From the NCBI GenBank assembly GCA_018296165.2, contig JACKQL020000030.1:496001-560000 (forward strand): 64,000 nt of DNA, in the 5' to 3' direction. The stretch is from Termitomyces sp. T153. Taxonomy: Eukaryota > Basidiomycota > Agaricomycetes > Agaricales > Lyophyllaceae. Shown here piece after piece: positions 1-11,290 of this stretch (positions are counted from its first letter, which is position 1; the number at the start of each line of letters is the position of its first letter). Made by a program: the position numbers and the translations under genes. The notes under the pieces are model-generated. The model was not told the origin of the DNA. It made no database searches and was given only the letters and a program-made list of their open reading frames with translations.

Positions 1-2929
1 CAGGTGACTGGAGCTACTCCTAACCCTAAGGCAATGGTTGCTGAGGTAATATGGAGAACTCTGGGGTTCTGGAAAGAGCCCTGGAGACATTGAACAAGCT
101 GCAGAGGTGCTGGAACCAGTCATGGAGGTTGGAAAAGGAAGTCCTCTGACACTATCCTCACTTAGGGGTTAGTATGTGTCAGTGTTAGTATTTTTCCACC
201 TCACTTAGGTTTTGTGCAGCAGACCCATGGCAAGCCAAACATTCTCTCAATCTGGTCTCCTGAGCTTGCCCCAGACTCCCATTTATTTCCTTGGAATCAA
301 TTTAAGGAAGACACAACTAATGCATCCCACAATTTTTCTGAGCCTTGTTTCTAAACAGGCAAAAAAAAGAAATCAACCACCAAAAAGGCAAAACTGGACT
401 AGGAAAAAGAAAAGAAAGTACCAAGAAAAAGAAACAACTAGAACACTAAACAGAAAGAACTCTTTGGTCCCACAGTTTCTCTGACTGCAAGAACACAGAG
501 CCATACAGCACTAAACTTTTTCTTCTCTTTGTGCACTCACTACAAATTTTGTCCTGGCTGTCATCAGAAATGGCCCTCAATATCTGCCAAACTTGTCTAT
601 CCATACTTGGGCAATCTTGGCTGCAAGTGGCCAGGGACAAACAATAAAATTTTTGGATTCATTTAGCATTCAATTAATACAGTCAGAGTCTCCTTGCACC
701 CCCTCTAATGTTTCATCCTTAGCAGCAAGTCTTTCCCATCTGGCTGGAGGTTTCTATTGATTTTTCAACTTGAGTAACTGCTTTTTAGTCAGAGCCTTAG
801 TAAGAGAACAACCCTGATTGATGGCCTGCCTAGCAGTCTTCACATCAAATCCTCTCTATTCAAGCATTGCAATTTTCAGAGCCTTGGTCCCAGTAAGAGC
901 AGGCACACTCTGAGTTGCATGGGAAGATGTAGTTCTATTCCCAACCAACTGGAACTTATAGTACCTTGAGTTAGTGTCAATTTGTACATGCCCTTTGATA
1001 ACAATCCAAGGTGCTTTTCTGGAACTTTTTAGGAGGCACTGGCAATGTGAGAGTAGAGTGGCCAGGCATGAGTGGAGGTGGCAAATATTAGCCACTTGTA
1101 AGTCTTTGCATATTTTACCATATTTGGACAAGTATCTGAGTCCTTCTTCTACAGCCTGCACCCAGAACCCACTCAGCATATCAGCACCATTAGGGAAATA
1201 CAGAGAGCATTGATCTGTGAATTTACTGTGTTTCTTTCCAGGTATGTGCACAGTCAAGCCAGCATTGCATGTGAGAAATCTGGGATCTCAGACTTGTTCA
1301 ACAACTGCATCAATTGTCCAAGCTTTCAATGCCTCCTTGATCTGGGATGGATTCATGTGCTCATCACTGTTGTGCCAACTTGCATTAAGCTCAAGCCACA
1401 TCTGAGCTGTAATCTCAACAAATATGTCTGCAGCCTGAGTTTCTTGCAAGTTTGCTTTGGGTGAGAGTGGTTTAAAGTATGAGTCAAGTTCATATGGCCA
1501 GGTTCAATTGTGCATTAGCTTCTAAGGTTGGCTATCCAGGCATCATTGGATCTGATGCCCAGTTGGTGTAATGCCCAAATAGAATGCAGAATTTTCATTG
1601 TCTGTGATCTGGATCTGGTTGCACCAGGGCTTCAGTGAGATTCTGAGTATGCACTTCACCTGAAGGTCATCAGCTGCTAGTATATCAGGTATAATTTGGG
1701 TTCTGGTGAGGTCCAAGTCATGAAGGAACAACATGCCATGTTGATCTTGGATGCTATGAATACATCTGTCTTCAGGAGGATTTTTAGTGGTGTGACTGGA
1801 CATGGTCAATGGCAGAAAACAAACCATGGTATTGACAAAATCCTCCATCTCCTTCAAGGCTAAGCCAGATAGATGAAACTTGTCTTGTATGCCATAGTGA
1901 AGCTTCTTCAGTCAGCCTTGATAAAGTTCACAGACAAAGTGGCTATCATGGAGAAAACTTTTCTCAATGTTGTAAACATCTTTTTCAAGGGAATAGATTG
2001 TGGCTGTTGTCAAATGAGTAGACAGCTTCATATACTTGGTTGTATGAGGATAGGAAAACTACATGACTTAGCTGTGTGTGAGCCTGAGGGGTTTTGGCTT
2101 GCATTGCATTATAGTGTGGCAAGGTATTGATGCAATGAATTTCTCTAGACCAACTAGTGGCTTGGAATGTTGGGCATTAATGGTGAAGCCAACATCACAA
2201 AGTAGTTCACCATGCTGTTGATCTTCCATGTAGTCCTAGTCTAGACTGGAAAACTGGTTGCAAAAGTCTACAATGGCTTGACTGAGGCTGACTTGGAGTG
2301 ATTGTTTGTGAACTTCAGTATTAGTAGTGTGCTTTCAAGACCCCTTGACTTCAAACATGTAAAAGGCAGACCTCAATTGTTCAGGATCATCTTCCTCTTG
2401 AATCTGTTGATGTTTGTGGATCTGAAAGGGGGTTGAGTGTGATATTCAAGGTGTTTGAGTAGGAAGTCTAACTATGTCTGAAATGGCAGTAATTAGGTGC
2501 CTGAAATGGTCTAGTAAGAAAGATACTGTGGGATTTTTGTTGTGTGCTCCTTTTCTTTGCTTGAATGCAACATGATCTTAGTCAAGTCCAATGTGAAGGT
2601 GGCAATAGTTGTGGGTTGTGCAGTGCATGGCTTATATGATAACTTGGTCCCAAAAGAGATTGAGTAGGTGTGAAGGTAAGTTGTTGGCCCAGCAATGAGT
2701 GTGGTGGTGTTGGTGGGGCATGTGAGGGAAAAACATTAAGATGTTGACATTGCAGCTGACATCTCCCATCTTACCCAGAGCCAAATGGGGAATTCTACTT
2801 AGCTGCATTCTCCACTCCTGCCATTCTGTGCAAGGTCCAGGTTGCTCTCAATCAGCTAGGCTGGGAGGGAGCAGGAGTTGAACATAAACATGATTGTGTT
2901 TAGAGACAGGAGCTTTATTCCTGATGAGA
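1..2929. other. CpG-depleted decayed repeat, no recognised gene
   Basis: Almost no CpG dinucleotides occur here and all reading frames are short. The minus strand keeps the most protein-like stretches: a 133-codon open frame at 1257-856 and a 104-codon frame at 1857-1543. Neither resembles a family I know. The block is probably an old transposable element whose coding capacity was destroyed by C-to-T change, but this is inference from composition only. The CpG-rich solo LTR that follows was inserted into the right edge of this block. Confidence 0.5.
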
Positions 2930-3485
2930 GGTGTTGTCAGGTTCTGCTGACCTCGGGGGCTCAGCTGCACTGGGCGAGTCCTTACTAGGCGGGCGTGATC
3001 CCCTTGCACTGGTAACCAAACACTTGAAGACGTTCCGGGCCCTGGTGGCTTGTGCAGATAGTTGGGGGGATGTGATCCAGACAGATCTGGGGAGGTCTGG
3101 AGAAGTCGGATTGTGAGGAAACGAGACGGTCTTGGTGGGGTTCAGGCAGAAGGCCGTACGGGGGATTTGCGGAGGCGAAGGATGAGGCGGCTGTGTGATC
3201 AGTGGGAGCGGAGCCGGGTTTTGATGGGAGATCATTTGGAGCTGATGGAGTCCGGGACTGAGCGAAGAGCGAGGTTCGGACCTGGTAAAGGAGTGTCGGG
3301 GTTCGTAATCGTAATCGCGGAGTTCGTGAGGTCATTAAGGTTGATGAAGGCTTGGGCACAATGGTCAGACGGAGTCACTGAGACAGCGTCAGGCGAAATG
3401 GGATGGGGTTGATATGGGACAAGAGTAGATTCAAATAGAGATACGAAGCGATAACAAGAATGATAACGAAATGGAGACAAGACAA

Positions 3486-3542
3486 GACCGGGAGACTGAG
3501 ATAAGACCGGGAGACTGAGATGAGACCGGGAGACTGAGATAA
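3486..3542 (+). repeat. Three 19-bp tandem repeats inside solo LTR A
   Basis: Three consecutive copies of a 19-bp unit (GACCGGGAGACTGAGATAA with one variable site) sit upstream of the TATA-like motif of the LTR. Repeats in this position of an LTR (U3) often act as enhancers, but no function is shown here. Confidence 0.8.
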
Positions 3543-3629
3543 GAAAACGAGACACGAGACACGAAACAATCAGACCATAAGTAACGTTAAGCAATATCAA
3601 GACTAGGGTACGAAGAGCTACTCGATGAC

Positions 3630-3638
3630 TTATATACT
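3630..3638 (+). promoter_or_regulatory. Putative LTR promoter TATA box (TTATATACT)
   Basis: TTATATACT is followed by GACTACTGG. The same nine bases, followed by AACTACTGG, occur at 29725-29733 in the decayed copy C, so the motif survived C-to-T decay. It is the best candidate for the RNA polymerase II promoter of this LTR family. No transcription start can be read from sequence. Confidence 0.5.
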
Positions 3639-4087
3639 GACTACTGGAGGACTTCGGGGTATGTTGGCTGTGGCGGTGGGGCTTGGCAGAGCTCGATGGA
3701 GGGGGCAGGTGTCGGTTGTGATCGAGGATCGTGCCGCGCTGATACGTTGATGGGATCATTGGAGAACGCAGGTTGCCTCAAGGTTGTCGTGATACTCCGA
3801 AATAGGTCGGAGGAACCAGGGTGTTGAGTTGATGATGGGTGGCAAAGATCGGGAACAGCGGGGGTGGTTCTCGGGGTTCGGGAGGCCCAGGGTAAGTGTC
3901 AGTGGCTGCGGGGCAGGCACCGAAGTTGGTCAGGGGGCCGTCGGAGTTAGCCGGGGAGGTGTCAGAGTTAGCTGAAGTAGGCGCGGGGCATGGGCGGAAG
4001 TTTGGCAGAGCGTTGGGGGTCCCTTTGGGGGTTTGGGGGGTTGATGGACAATGTGCGGGGTTTCGGGGAACGGGTCGTGACAGGTGT

Positions 4088-5283
4088 GGTGTAAATGTTG
4101 GTGGCCTTATCCAGATTAAACTATTGATATTACATGAGCAAACACAGTTGTCAGGTGTAATTTTGATGGCATTTTAATGGAGATCAACATAGATGTACTG
4201 TCCATCAGGTGGTGCCAGTTACAAACAATGAGTTATCATGTTCAGATTTGGCAGCTTGAATCATTTCTTGAGCACCTATAACAATGCAGTCAAGAACTTG
4301 GATGTCCTGATCATGCCAATTGCACTGCATTGAAGAGTTGCCAGAGGGTGGCAGGGGATTTATGAGTCTTACAGCCATCATGTGTTGTTGTGTCAGATGA
4401 AGTTGGGCAAGGTAAAATTGTTGAAGGAAGTTGGGTTGTAGTTGGTATCCATAGTCTTTGAGGGTGGTTCAAGGGTTAGTAAATGATCTGATTGGCTATG
4501 TGGACAAGGTGGACATGTCCCATCATGAGTAATGGGTTTTTGATGGGGTCAAGCATGTCAAAGTTTAGTCTTATAGTCATCATAATCAAGATCAGTTGGG
4601 TGCCAAATAGCATTGAGTGATAAATTAGGAGTAAGGGCTATTGGGAGTACTGGTTGAGGAAATCAGCCCATGATGGCTTGTTGCTAATCCTTGATGTGAT
4701 ATGGTCAATTGAGTATTGCAGGAGGAGAATCAACCAGGTGTGGATCATCATCTTCATAGCCTGCTTGGTCACCAGGGGGTTGTGTAGAGGGTTCAATGCC
4801 AACAGCAGCCTGTGGAACAAGTTTGTGAATGGGATCATGCTGGAGCTTGGTGTGGTAGCATGTAAAACAGCTGGTGATGGCTCACTTGAAATTGCAGTCA
4901 AGAGGTTGTATTAAAAGTGCTAGGGCTTGGTCTAGCTGCCTGGCAAGTGTTTGATCAAGTTGTTAGCAAAAGTCATTATATAGGGGAAGAGTCATCTTCT
5001 GCATTTTTTCATGGTATTTGAGTTTGGAGTGACTGTATCATGCTATCATCAAATTTATTCTTCAAAGGCCTGGAAGATGCAAAGGTCAATGGAGTGTACT
5101 TTTTCAAACACTTGAATGGTGTGGTCAACTCTGTTTAGCATTTTGCCATGCATCACTACCAAAGCTAGGATAGATGGTTCTTTTGACTTCTTCAATGACA
5201 ATAACTACCAGCATCACAGTAAATAGACACCTATCTTTAGCAGAGACATGGATGAGCATTTTTTCTGCCATTTAGTTTGATTA
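4088..5283. other. CpG-depleted decayed sequence between solo LTRs
   Basis: No intact gene. The minus strand keeps an 87-codon open frame (4901-4638) and further interrupted coding-like stretches, suggesting a decayed minus-strand element gene of unknown type. Two solo LTRs (2935-4082 and 5289-5960) have landed on either side of it. Confidence 0.45.
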
Positions 5284-5288
5284 GTTTC

Positions 5289-5960
5289 TGTCAGGACTAC
5301 AGTCCTGGAAGGGGACTCTTACAGGAGCCAAAACTACCTTGAGGAGGTGATGCCAACAGCAAGTATGTAAATAGGGAAAGAAACTAAGGAACTAAGAAAT
5401 GAGAGTGAGTAATGAATGGAGAAAAGATCAGATAACAACAGAACACAAACAAGATATCAGGTAATGTCAAGGCTGGGGTGTAGCTACAGACTAAGGGACC
5501 TTATATAGCTGTAGAACACTGCCAAAAGGAGAAGATGGAAGTGATCTAAGTCAGGTGGGAGTGATCTAACACAAGTGGAAGTGATCTAAGTCAAGTGGAA
5601 GTGATCTAAGTCAGGTGGAAGTAATCTGAGTTAGGTGGAAGTGATCTAAGTCATAGCAGGAAGTGATCTAAGTCATGAGAAAGTGATCTGGAACAGGGGA
5701 AGCAATCCTGGAAGTGATCTTGGGCAGGTGGAAGTGATCTGGGACAGGTGGAAGTGATCTGAAACCTGTGGAAGTGATCTGTGCTTTTGGGAATGATCTG
5801 GAACAGGAAAAGCGGTCCTAGAGGTGGCTAAAACCTGGATGTGGCTGAAACAGGGCTGTGGCTAAGATCTGGGGGTGTGGCTGAGATCTGGAGAGGGACT
5901 GTGTAGAATCTGAGGTTGGATAATGGTAAAGGGAAGGGGGGAATGGAATGGGTCATAACA
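5289..5960 (+). mobile_element. Solo LTR of a second family (copy D)
   Basis: A 672-bp unit starts TGTCAGGACTACAG and ends GGTCATAACA. It is flanked by a perfect 5-bp target duplication, GTTTC, at 5284-5288 and 5961-5965. Beyond the first seven bases it does not resemble solo LTRs A-C, so it represents another LTR family. A TATA-like TTATATAGC lies near 5502. No internal region is attached, so it is solo. CpG is nearly absent, so the copy has gone through the same decay as its surroundings. Confidence 0.88.
5530..5800 (+). repeat. About 20-bp tandem array inside solo LTR D
   Basis: About a dozen imperfect copies of a unit like GGTGGAAGTGATCTAAGTCA run head to tail. The GTGATCT core is the best conserved part and the rest drifts towards the right end. 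There are no unique spacers, so it is a minisatellite and not a CRISPR array. It lies just downstream of the TATA-like motif. Confidence 0.85.
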
Positions 5961-5965
5961 GTTTC

Positions 5966-6471
5966 TAGTGTTGATTATGTAGCAGTAACTTGTTTAAATA
6001 AGTTTAAGTCTTAAGATTACTTATGCTCTACTGATATTCATTGGCTGTGAGACATGATTCATCTTGAAAGTTAACAATAATCTCTTTCTTTTCTGGAAGT
6101 CCTTCATACTTTGCTATTTGCACTTTAAACCTTAGCTCTTGTATAAAATGCCACAATGCTCTTCTTTTGATAAATGTCAGCTATCATCCAAGTTTGATAA
6201 GCCATCAATAAGCAGTACATTCACTCAGAGGTTCCTTGACACATGTCAAAAACAATGGAGTGTGGCTTTGCTAGGAGTTTGTAACTTTAGCTAGTGTAAT
6301 GCAGTTGTTTTGACTTGTTTAGTTGATAATAGAGTTTGTGATTGTTGAAATCCACTATATTAGTCTTTTGAAAGGTATGTGCAAATCTAGTGGTAGTGTG
6401 CTAGGGCACAGATCTTCCTTGCACAATGGACACCTTGCAAATCCACCCAATGAATTTGTGACAGTGACAGT
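5966..6471. other. No gene seen; short GTGACA microsatellite at right end
   Basis: This is AT-rich, CpG-poor sequence with no coding signal. At its right end a short (GTGACA)n run contains the target site used by the next solo LTR. Confidence 0.5.
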
Positions 6472-6476
6472 GACAG

Positions 6477-7552
6477 TGTCACAACCCACTCCTAGACCTC
6501 TGGACCTTCCCCCAAGCTACCCCACTTCCCTGGAGCTTCCTCCAACATCCCCTCAACTCACTCCAACCCTCTATCACCTAGGGTGCCTGCCCCAGCTATC
6601 TCCAATGCTTCTCTAGCAAACCCCAATGACCTCCTGGCAAAACTCAGCACAAACCCTGCAGCCTTACTCAGCCTCCCCTCTGCCCCATGAGGCCCCCAAG
6701 CCTCTCCAACATCTCCCTTGACCCAGGCACACATTGCTGGCTTGTCCCCACAATCCACTCAACCCCTCTAGAACTTCCCAATAACCATGGAATAGACCAC
6801 GTTCCCATTAGTCCCCATCAGAACATCAACACAGCCCACCATTTGATTAGATCTGACACCCATCAGCTCTGCATGGCTCCAATGAGCCCCACTATTGCAC
6901 TCTCAGTTCCTGGAAGAGGGTCTAGTAGTTAGTATTAAGCCATAGAGTAGCATCTGTTACCTTAGTCTTGATATTGCTTTACTTGGTTACCTGTGTCTTG
7001 TGTTTCTTTTCTGTTACATTTCTTGGCCTTCTCTCTATTTCTATCTTTAGTCTCAAATCTATTCCTTTTCTCAGTTCTGTCTTGTCTTGACTCTGTCTTG
7101 CCTCATGCATCTCTGTTTCCTTTGTTGTTCCTAAGTTCTTCTCAACTCTGATGTCATTACAAATTCTGCACATATGCTACAACCCTTTAAGCATTTATAT
7201 GCTAACTCCAGACCTTGCCCTACACTCAGCCCCAGAACCCATCACTCTTGAGTCATCCCCCATCAAACTCTGGCTCCACTTTCATCACTCACAAAGCCTC
7301 CACTTGCCCCACAGTCCATACATTCACCTACAGACTTGTACCTGACACCTGCCCAAGCCCAACAATTAAAATACTTGGTCTTAGACTTCCTTGGGCTACT
7401 CCAGACTTGCTTGGACCATTCACCCTAGCTTCTCCTCACAAGTACCTGAAGTCTGACCTACCCTGGAGCACTAGGTTATAAGTGCAGGACATTGCATCTG
7501 CTTAGTAAGGACTTGCCCCTTAAACTGAGCTCCCATGGTCAGCAGACTAACA
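6477..7552 (-). mobile_element. Solo LTR, gypsy-like family 1, CpG-depleted (copy B)
   Basis: This 1076-bp unit is in reverse orientation relative to copies A and C. Read on the minus strand it starts TGTTAGTCTGCTGACC and ends GGGTTGTGACA. A perfect 5-bp duplication, GACAG, flanks it at 6472-6476 and 7553-7557. It aligns along its length with the CpG-rich copy A, with CpG sites replaced by TpG or CpA. The left duplication lies in a GTGACA microsatellite, but the matching right copy and the LTR termini make the boundary secure. Confidence 0.9.
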
Positions 7553-7557
7553 GACAG

Positions 7558-9480
7558 TGATTTTTGGTGTTTCTTGAGGGTGTTGATTTGCTTGTGCAGT
7601 TTCTTCTAGCTTCAAATCTCAGTACCTCCTGCAACACTTTCATCATGTCCTTTCTCCTAGTCATCCTTTTTTGTTTGATACATTGTAGCTATTACTCAGA
7701 TCTGACACTGCTAAGGAAACTGCAACTTCTACACTTTCTTGTTGTACTGCCAAGAGAATGTTGACATCAATACTCTTTTGACAGATGTTAAACTGAAGGG
7801 AAACTCACATATATTTTTACAGAAAGACTTCTCTATACCTGCCTTCTACCCAACCCTGATATTTTATTACTTCAGCTCAATAGATTCAAGAACACATATC
7901 ACCTTAATTGGATTGAGCTCACAATGAAACTTTGACAAGAAAGAAAATATCTTTGCACCCATGTCTCTAGATCAAGTTCTCAAGTTCTGGGATCTGATTG
8001 GCAATGTCTACTGAGGATCTGATCCATGCAATGTTTATGATTTTTGATTGGACAAACTGGGAAAAATTGAACATTGAATCCATGCTCTTAAGCACTTGTT
8101 AAGGACCTTTTGGTTGATCATCAGAGACAACCATCGTCTGCATTTATTCATGGTATTCTGGATAATGATTTGACTTTGAAATGACTAAAAACACTCAACA
8201 ACCAGAATCTGCTCCAAAAATGGAAATCCTTTGATCTCCAGCCTCTAGGCACATGACTGTGTGGAAAAATAATGGTTAAATGGCCCTTGGGTGAAAGTAC
8301 TTGTTTCTAGAGGATGGGAAGATGGGAATGAGAAGCCAGCTTGGACTAAGGGAAACAAGAATGGATCCCAGTATGAGTTGTGATCAATTGGCACAACACA
8401 GTGCTGATGTGCTACCTCAAAACCCACTTCAGAATTTGCCTTGCTAATCCACTTATATCCTGGTGCCAATGTCAAGAGTCAGTCCAGATAATCTAGACAG
8501 AATCAAACACTTGCTAGCACTTCAATGGATCCAGTATCTTGGGAGTTGGGCAAAAAAAGTGCAAGCATCCCCAGATGCATATTGCTGATTGCAGGCTTAC
8601 AAGGAACAACTCAAATCACTCAAAGACATGGTTGTTTACAAACTAATCCCATATGATCAATTTCTAGTTTTAGTCATGAAATTTTGCACTCTTCTCAAGC
8701 TTCCAATGCTGCTCCAAATTCCATACTTGCCAAACCATATCACAAAATGATGTAGATTTCAATTCCAATTCTAACAAAACTAAAGTTGTTACATATCATG
8801 ATGGTGTTGTTGCAGTGTATGGCAACCATCTTTTGGTTCCATTGTTAATGAGCTATACTGATCTATCAATCAGATTTTCAATTAGGCTTTCATATAAAGC
8901 TTTGCCATTTTCCACTGATGGCTTGTTTGGTAAGTCCATGGCTCCCCACTACTTTCATTGTTGGCAAATCAGACAAGGACATTAAGTGCAGTGGTCCTGG
9001 ATGGGTGGAGGTACTTATGAACCAAAGGACCATTGAAATACCATTCAATGGTGCAGTCAAACACTCATCTTGGGCAATGTCTTGTTCTCATTAACAGGCA
9101 AACTACTGACCATATTGCCCTTCTCCATTAGTTCAGATTGCCAAGCAGGTTCTTCAATAGCTGCCTTTTCCTTCATTGGTAAACCATTCAACAATATGAT
9201 GGACTTTTTCAAGTGTCTCATGGATGGTTCCTCTATTCCTTCTACACCTGTAACCAGTGAAGGAAGTTCCTTGTGCAACAGTGACACACTTGCAGATGAT
9301 CATGACAACTTTTCCATTGTTCTTCAAAATCTTCATCAGAGTAGTTTTTCCCTCAATTGTCTTGAATTCACTTCACTTCCTTGCATCCAACCTCTGACTA
9401 TAGCTATACTATTGAACTTGATAATAATAGGCCATGTCTTTGTGAAATACACATAACTACGTGCTAAGTTCTTGAGATGG
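7558..9480. other. CpG-depleted decayed sequence, no recognised gene
   Basis: The longest open frame is 128 codons on the plus strand (9070-9456), with coding-like stretches before it (8860-9060) in broken frames. The putative product is not recognised. Composition matches the other decayed element regions. The switch to normal CpG content occurs near 9.5 kb, at the 3' end of the next gene. Confidence 0.45.
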
Positions 9481-9493
9481 AATTGTTATCCAA

Positions 9494-10792
9494 TTATACA
9501 CCAAGAGAAGGAATTTGGAGGGAATTCACAGTCTCATGCACACCCACAATTGAGAAAGGACCACGGATGAGGGCAATGGTCAATGCCGGGTAGACAGTCT
9601 GGAAAGAGTGACTATGTGCAGAATTATGGAAAGAAAACAATACATACTGAGATGGAAAAATAAATCATTCCCACCGCATCAAGAAAGATTTGTGCAGCCA
9701 ATTGATTAGCATTAACTGTAATGGTAGGAACAATGTAAAGCAACTGCAGAGTTGACAATCATTCCTTACATATATATCAAGATTATAAAGTCCTACCTGA
9801 AGGATACTATAGACAGCTCCAGCATCCACCAGGAGATTTATGATGTGCCATAACCTAAAGAATTGCTGGTGTTGCGCATTCATGTTCATTCGTAAGAATC
9901 TCAAGTGTACCCTGTAGGGGACCTGAATTCATACTGGGCAAGTATTGTAAGCTGATGTAAGACATACCATAATGTCCGGCCAATAAAGGATGTTGCAACA
10001 AAGTTGGTAACAAATGACATAATTGTGGTGGCAACTAATAGAAAAGTCTGAGCTGCACTATCGGATAGTACAGCTGCTAATAAGATATCAGGGTTAGAGT
10101 ATATCCCCAGAAACACAAGTGTGACAACTGTACAGTTATCAATTGATAGACAATTTGGTCAAAGATTCCACATACTAAGAGTTAATAGATAGAGTCCTAT
10201 TGAAACATAAAATGCCCAGCGCCGTCGTTCAAAGAGAACCCATGCACGCCAGATGATGAAGGCATCATTAATGATTGGCTAAATTCACTATGATCAGCAG
10301 AAGACATCATAGAAGTATTGAGAATCTCACAGGTATGAGTGTCAACCAGTTTTCAATTATAGTCCATTTCACAGTGGCAGTATGCATGATATCCAACTGC
10401 TTTGGAAGAGGTACAGTGCTTGGCTGAAAAAATATATATCCAACCAATCCTATTTGAAAGATTGTTACCCAAAGCCCTGTTAACATGACAAGGCCCAGGA
10501 AAGTTGTAGCTGATTGCCATCTTGAACTCCAAGTTTGAGCCTTGTTTCTAGTAGACAATAAATTGGAAGAACTATGGGACCTCGAGAAATATGTCTTACT
10601 GAGATGAATAATAGACTACAGTGGCCGCAACTGGAGCAAGTATTCCTGTGTGAGACTTCAGCACATGGCATCAACACTCGGAGAAGTGAGCAGTGAACCA
10701 TAGCATAAAGAGACAGTTGTTGGAACAGTAATCCAGGTCCTAAACAAGTCTTGGCCAAATCCTTGAATAACTTGCCGTTCCTCAGGAGTCAT
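9494..10792 (-). CDS. Agaricomycete 7-TM integral membrane protein, multi-exon
   Basis: I model a minus-strand gene starting at the ATG at 10792 (MTPEERQVIQGFGQDLF) and ending at a TAA at 9494. At least six or seven short introns with GT...AG ends join hydrophobic exons. Recognisable blocks in order are an N-terminal amphipathic stretch, a Pro-rich first membrane segment (YGILAPVA across a splice), the block AFIIWRAWVLFERRRWAFY near 10230, then four more hydrophobic segments and a C-terminal YPALTIALIR block near 9560. This layout matches a large basidiomycete family of uncharacterised seven-helix membrane proteins; ligand and function are unknown. Splice phases checked at several junctions keep the frame, so the gene seems intact. 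Its 3' end abuts the CpG-depleted repeat block. Confidence 0.75.
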
Positions 10793-10910
10793 TATAGTAA
10801 GACTAGCAAAGGTTTAAAATGCGATCTCAGTTTTTCTGATCGTGCTTGTGCTTAGTGAGAGAGGGGCGAGAAAAGCTTAGACGGGGATCAATTTGAGCAG
10901 TCCACTTGGC

Positions 10911-10919
10911 ATTTATATA
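10911..10919 (-). promoter_or_regulatory. Putative TATA box of the 7-TM gene
   Basis: On the minus strand this reads TATATAAAT, about 120 bp upstream of the proposed ATG at 10792. Spacing and sequence suit a core promoter; there is no other support. Confidence 0.4.
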
Positions 10920-10924
10920 CATAG

Positions 10925-11284
10925 AGGATCATTGAAAATCAATGGAGCTAGATGTCATAACTATTCCCAGTGTACACTTACTCTACACACCTGTCATGAT
11001 GAAAGATGCGAAGTATGATGTGCAGACATTATTCCAGTAGTCATCATTTTCGAGACTGCAGCCGTTGTACTTATATGGTATGCCTATTACCTGGGTCCAA
11101 CCTCGGTCTTGACTGTTGAGCATCAACAAACTCATCCAATTACAAAATGGACCGACGAAGCTACGATTAATACCCGAACAAAGCCTAAGACTCGGAAGTA
11201 GAAGTAGGGACAACTTCAAAAGCAAACGTATCTATATAATCAAACCAAAAAAAATAGAGGGACGACTTGAAGGAACAACTGGAT
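10925..11284. other. Intergenic, nothing recognised
   Basis: CpG content is normal. An 80-codon minus-strand frame (11225-10983) has no recognisable domain and is probably chance. Confidence 0.4.
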
Positions 11285-11290
11285 TTTGGC

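Larger units (their letters stand above)
2935..4082 (+). mobile_element. Solo LTR, gypsy-like family 1, CpG-intact copy (copy A)
   Basis: A 1148-bp unit begins TGTCAGGTTC and ends GGGTCGTGACA, so the termini TGTCA/TGACA are inverted, as expected of an LTR. It is flanked by a perfect 5-bp target duplication, GGTGT, at 2930-2934 and 4083-4087. No internal region follows, so it is a solo LTR left by recombination between two LTRs. Two related copies lie at 6477-7552 (reverse) and 29134-30177. Unlike those, this copy is rich in CpG while its flanks are CpG-poor, which indicates a much younger insertion. Long open frames inside it (for example 3759-3232 on the minus strand) are by-products of GC-rich LTR sequence and not genes. 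Assignment to Ty3/gypsy is inferred from the termini and the 5-bp duplication; the linked pol gene is not visible. Confidence 0.92.

Noticed and set aside
3232..3759. 175-codon minus-strand ORF
   Set aside because: It lies wholly inside the CpG-rich solo LTR bounded by GGTGT duplications; the other LTR copies do not keep it open.
5530..5800. CRISPR-like array
   Set aside because: Repeats are contiguous without unique spacers, lie inside an LTR and the genome is eukaryotic.
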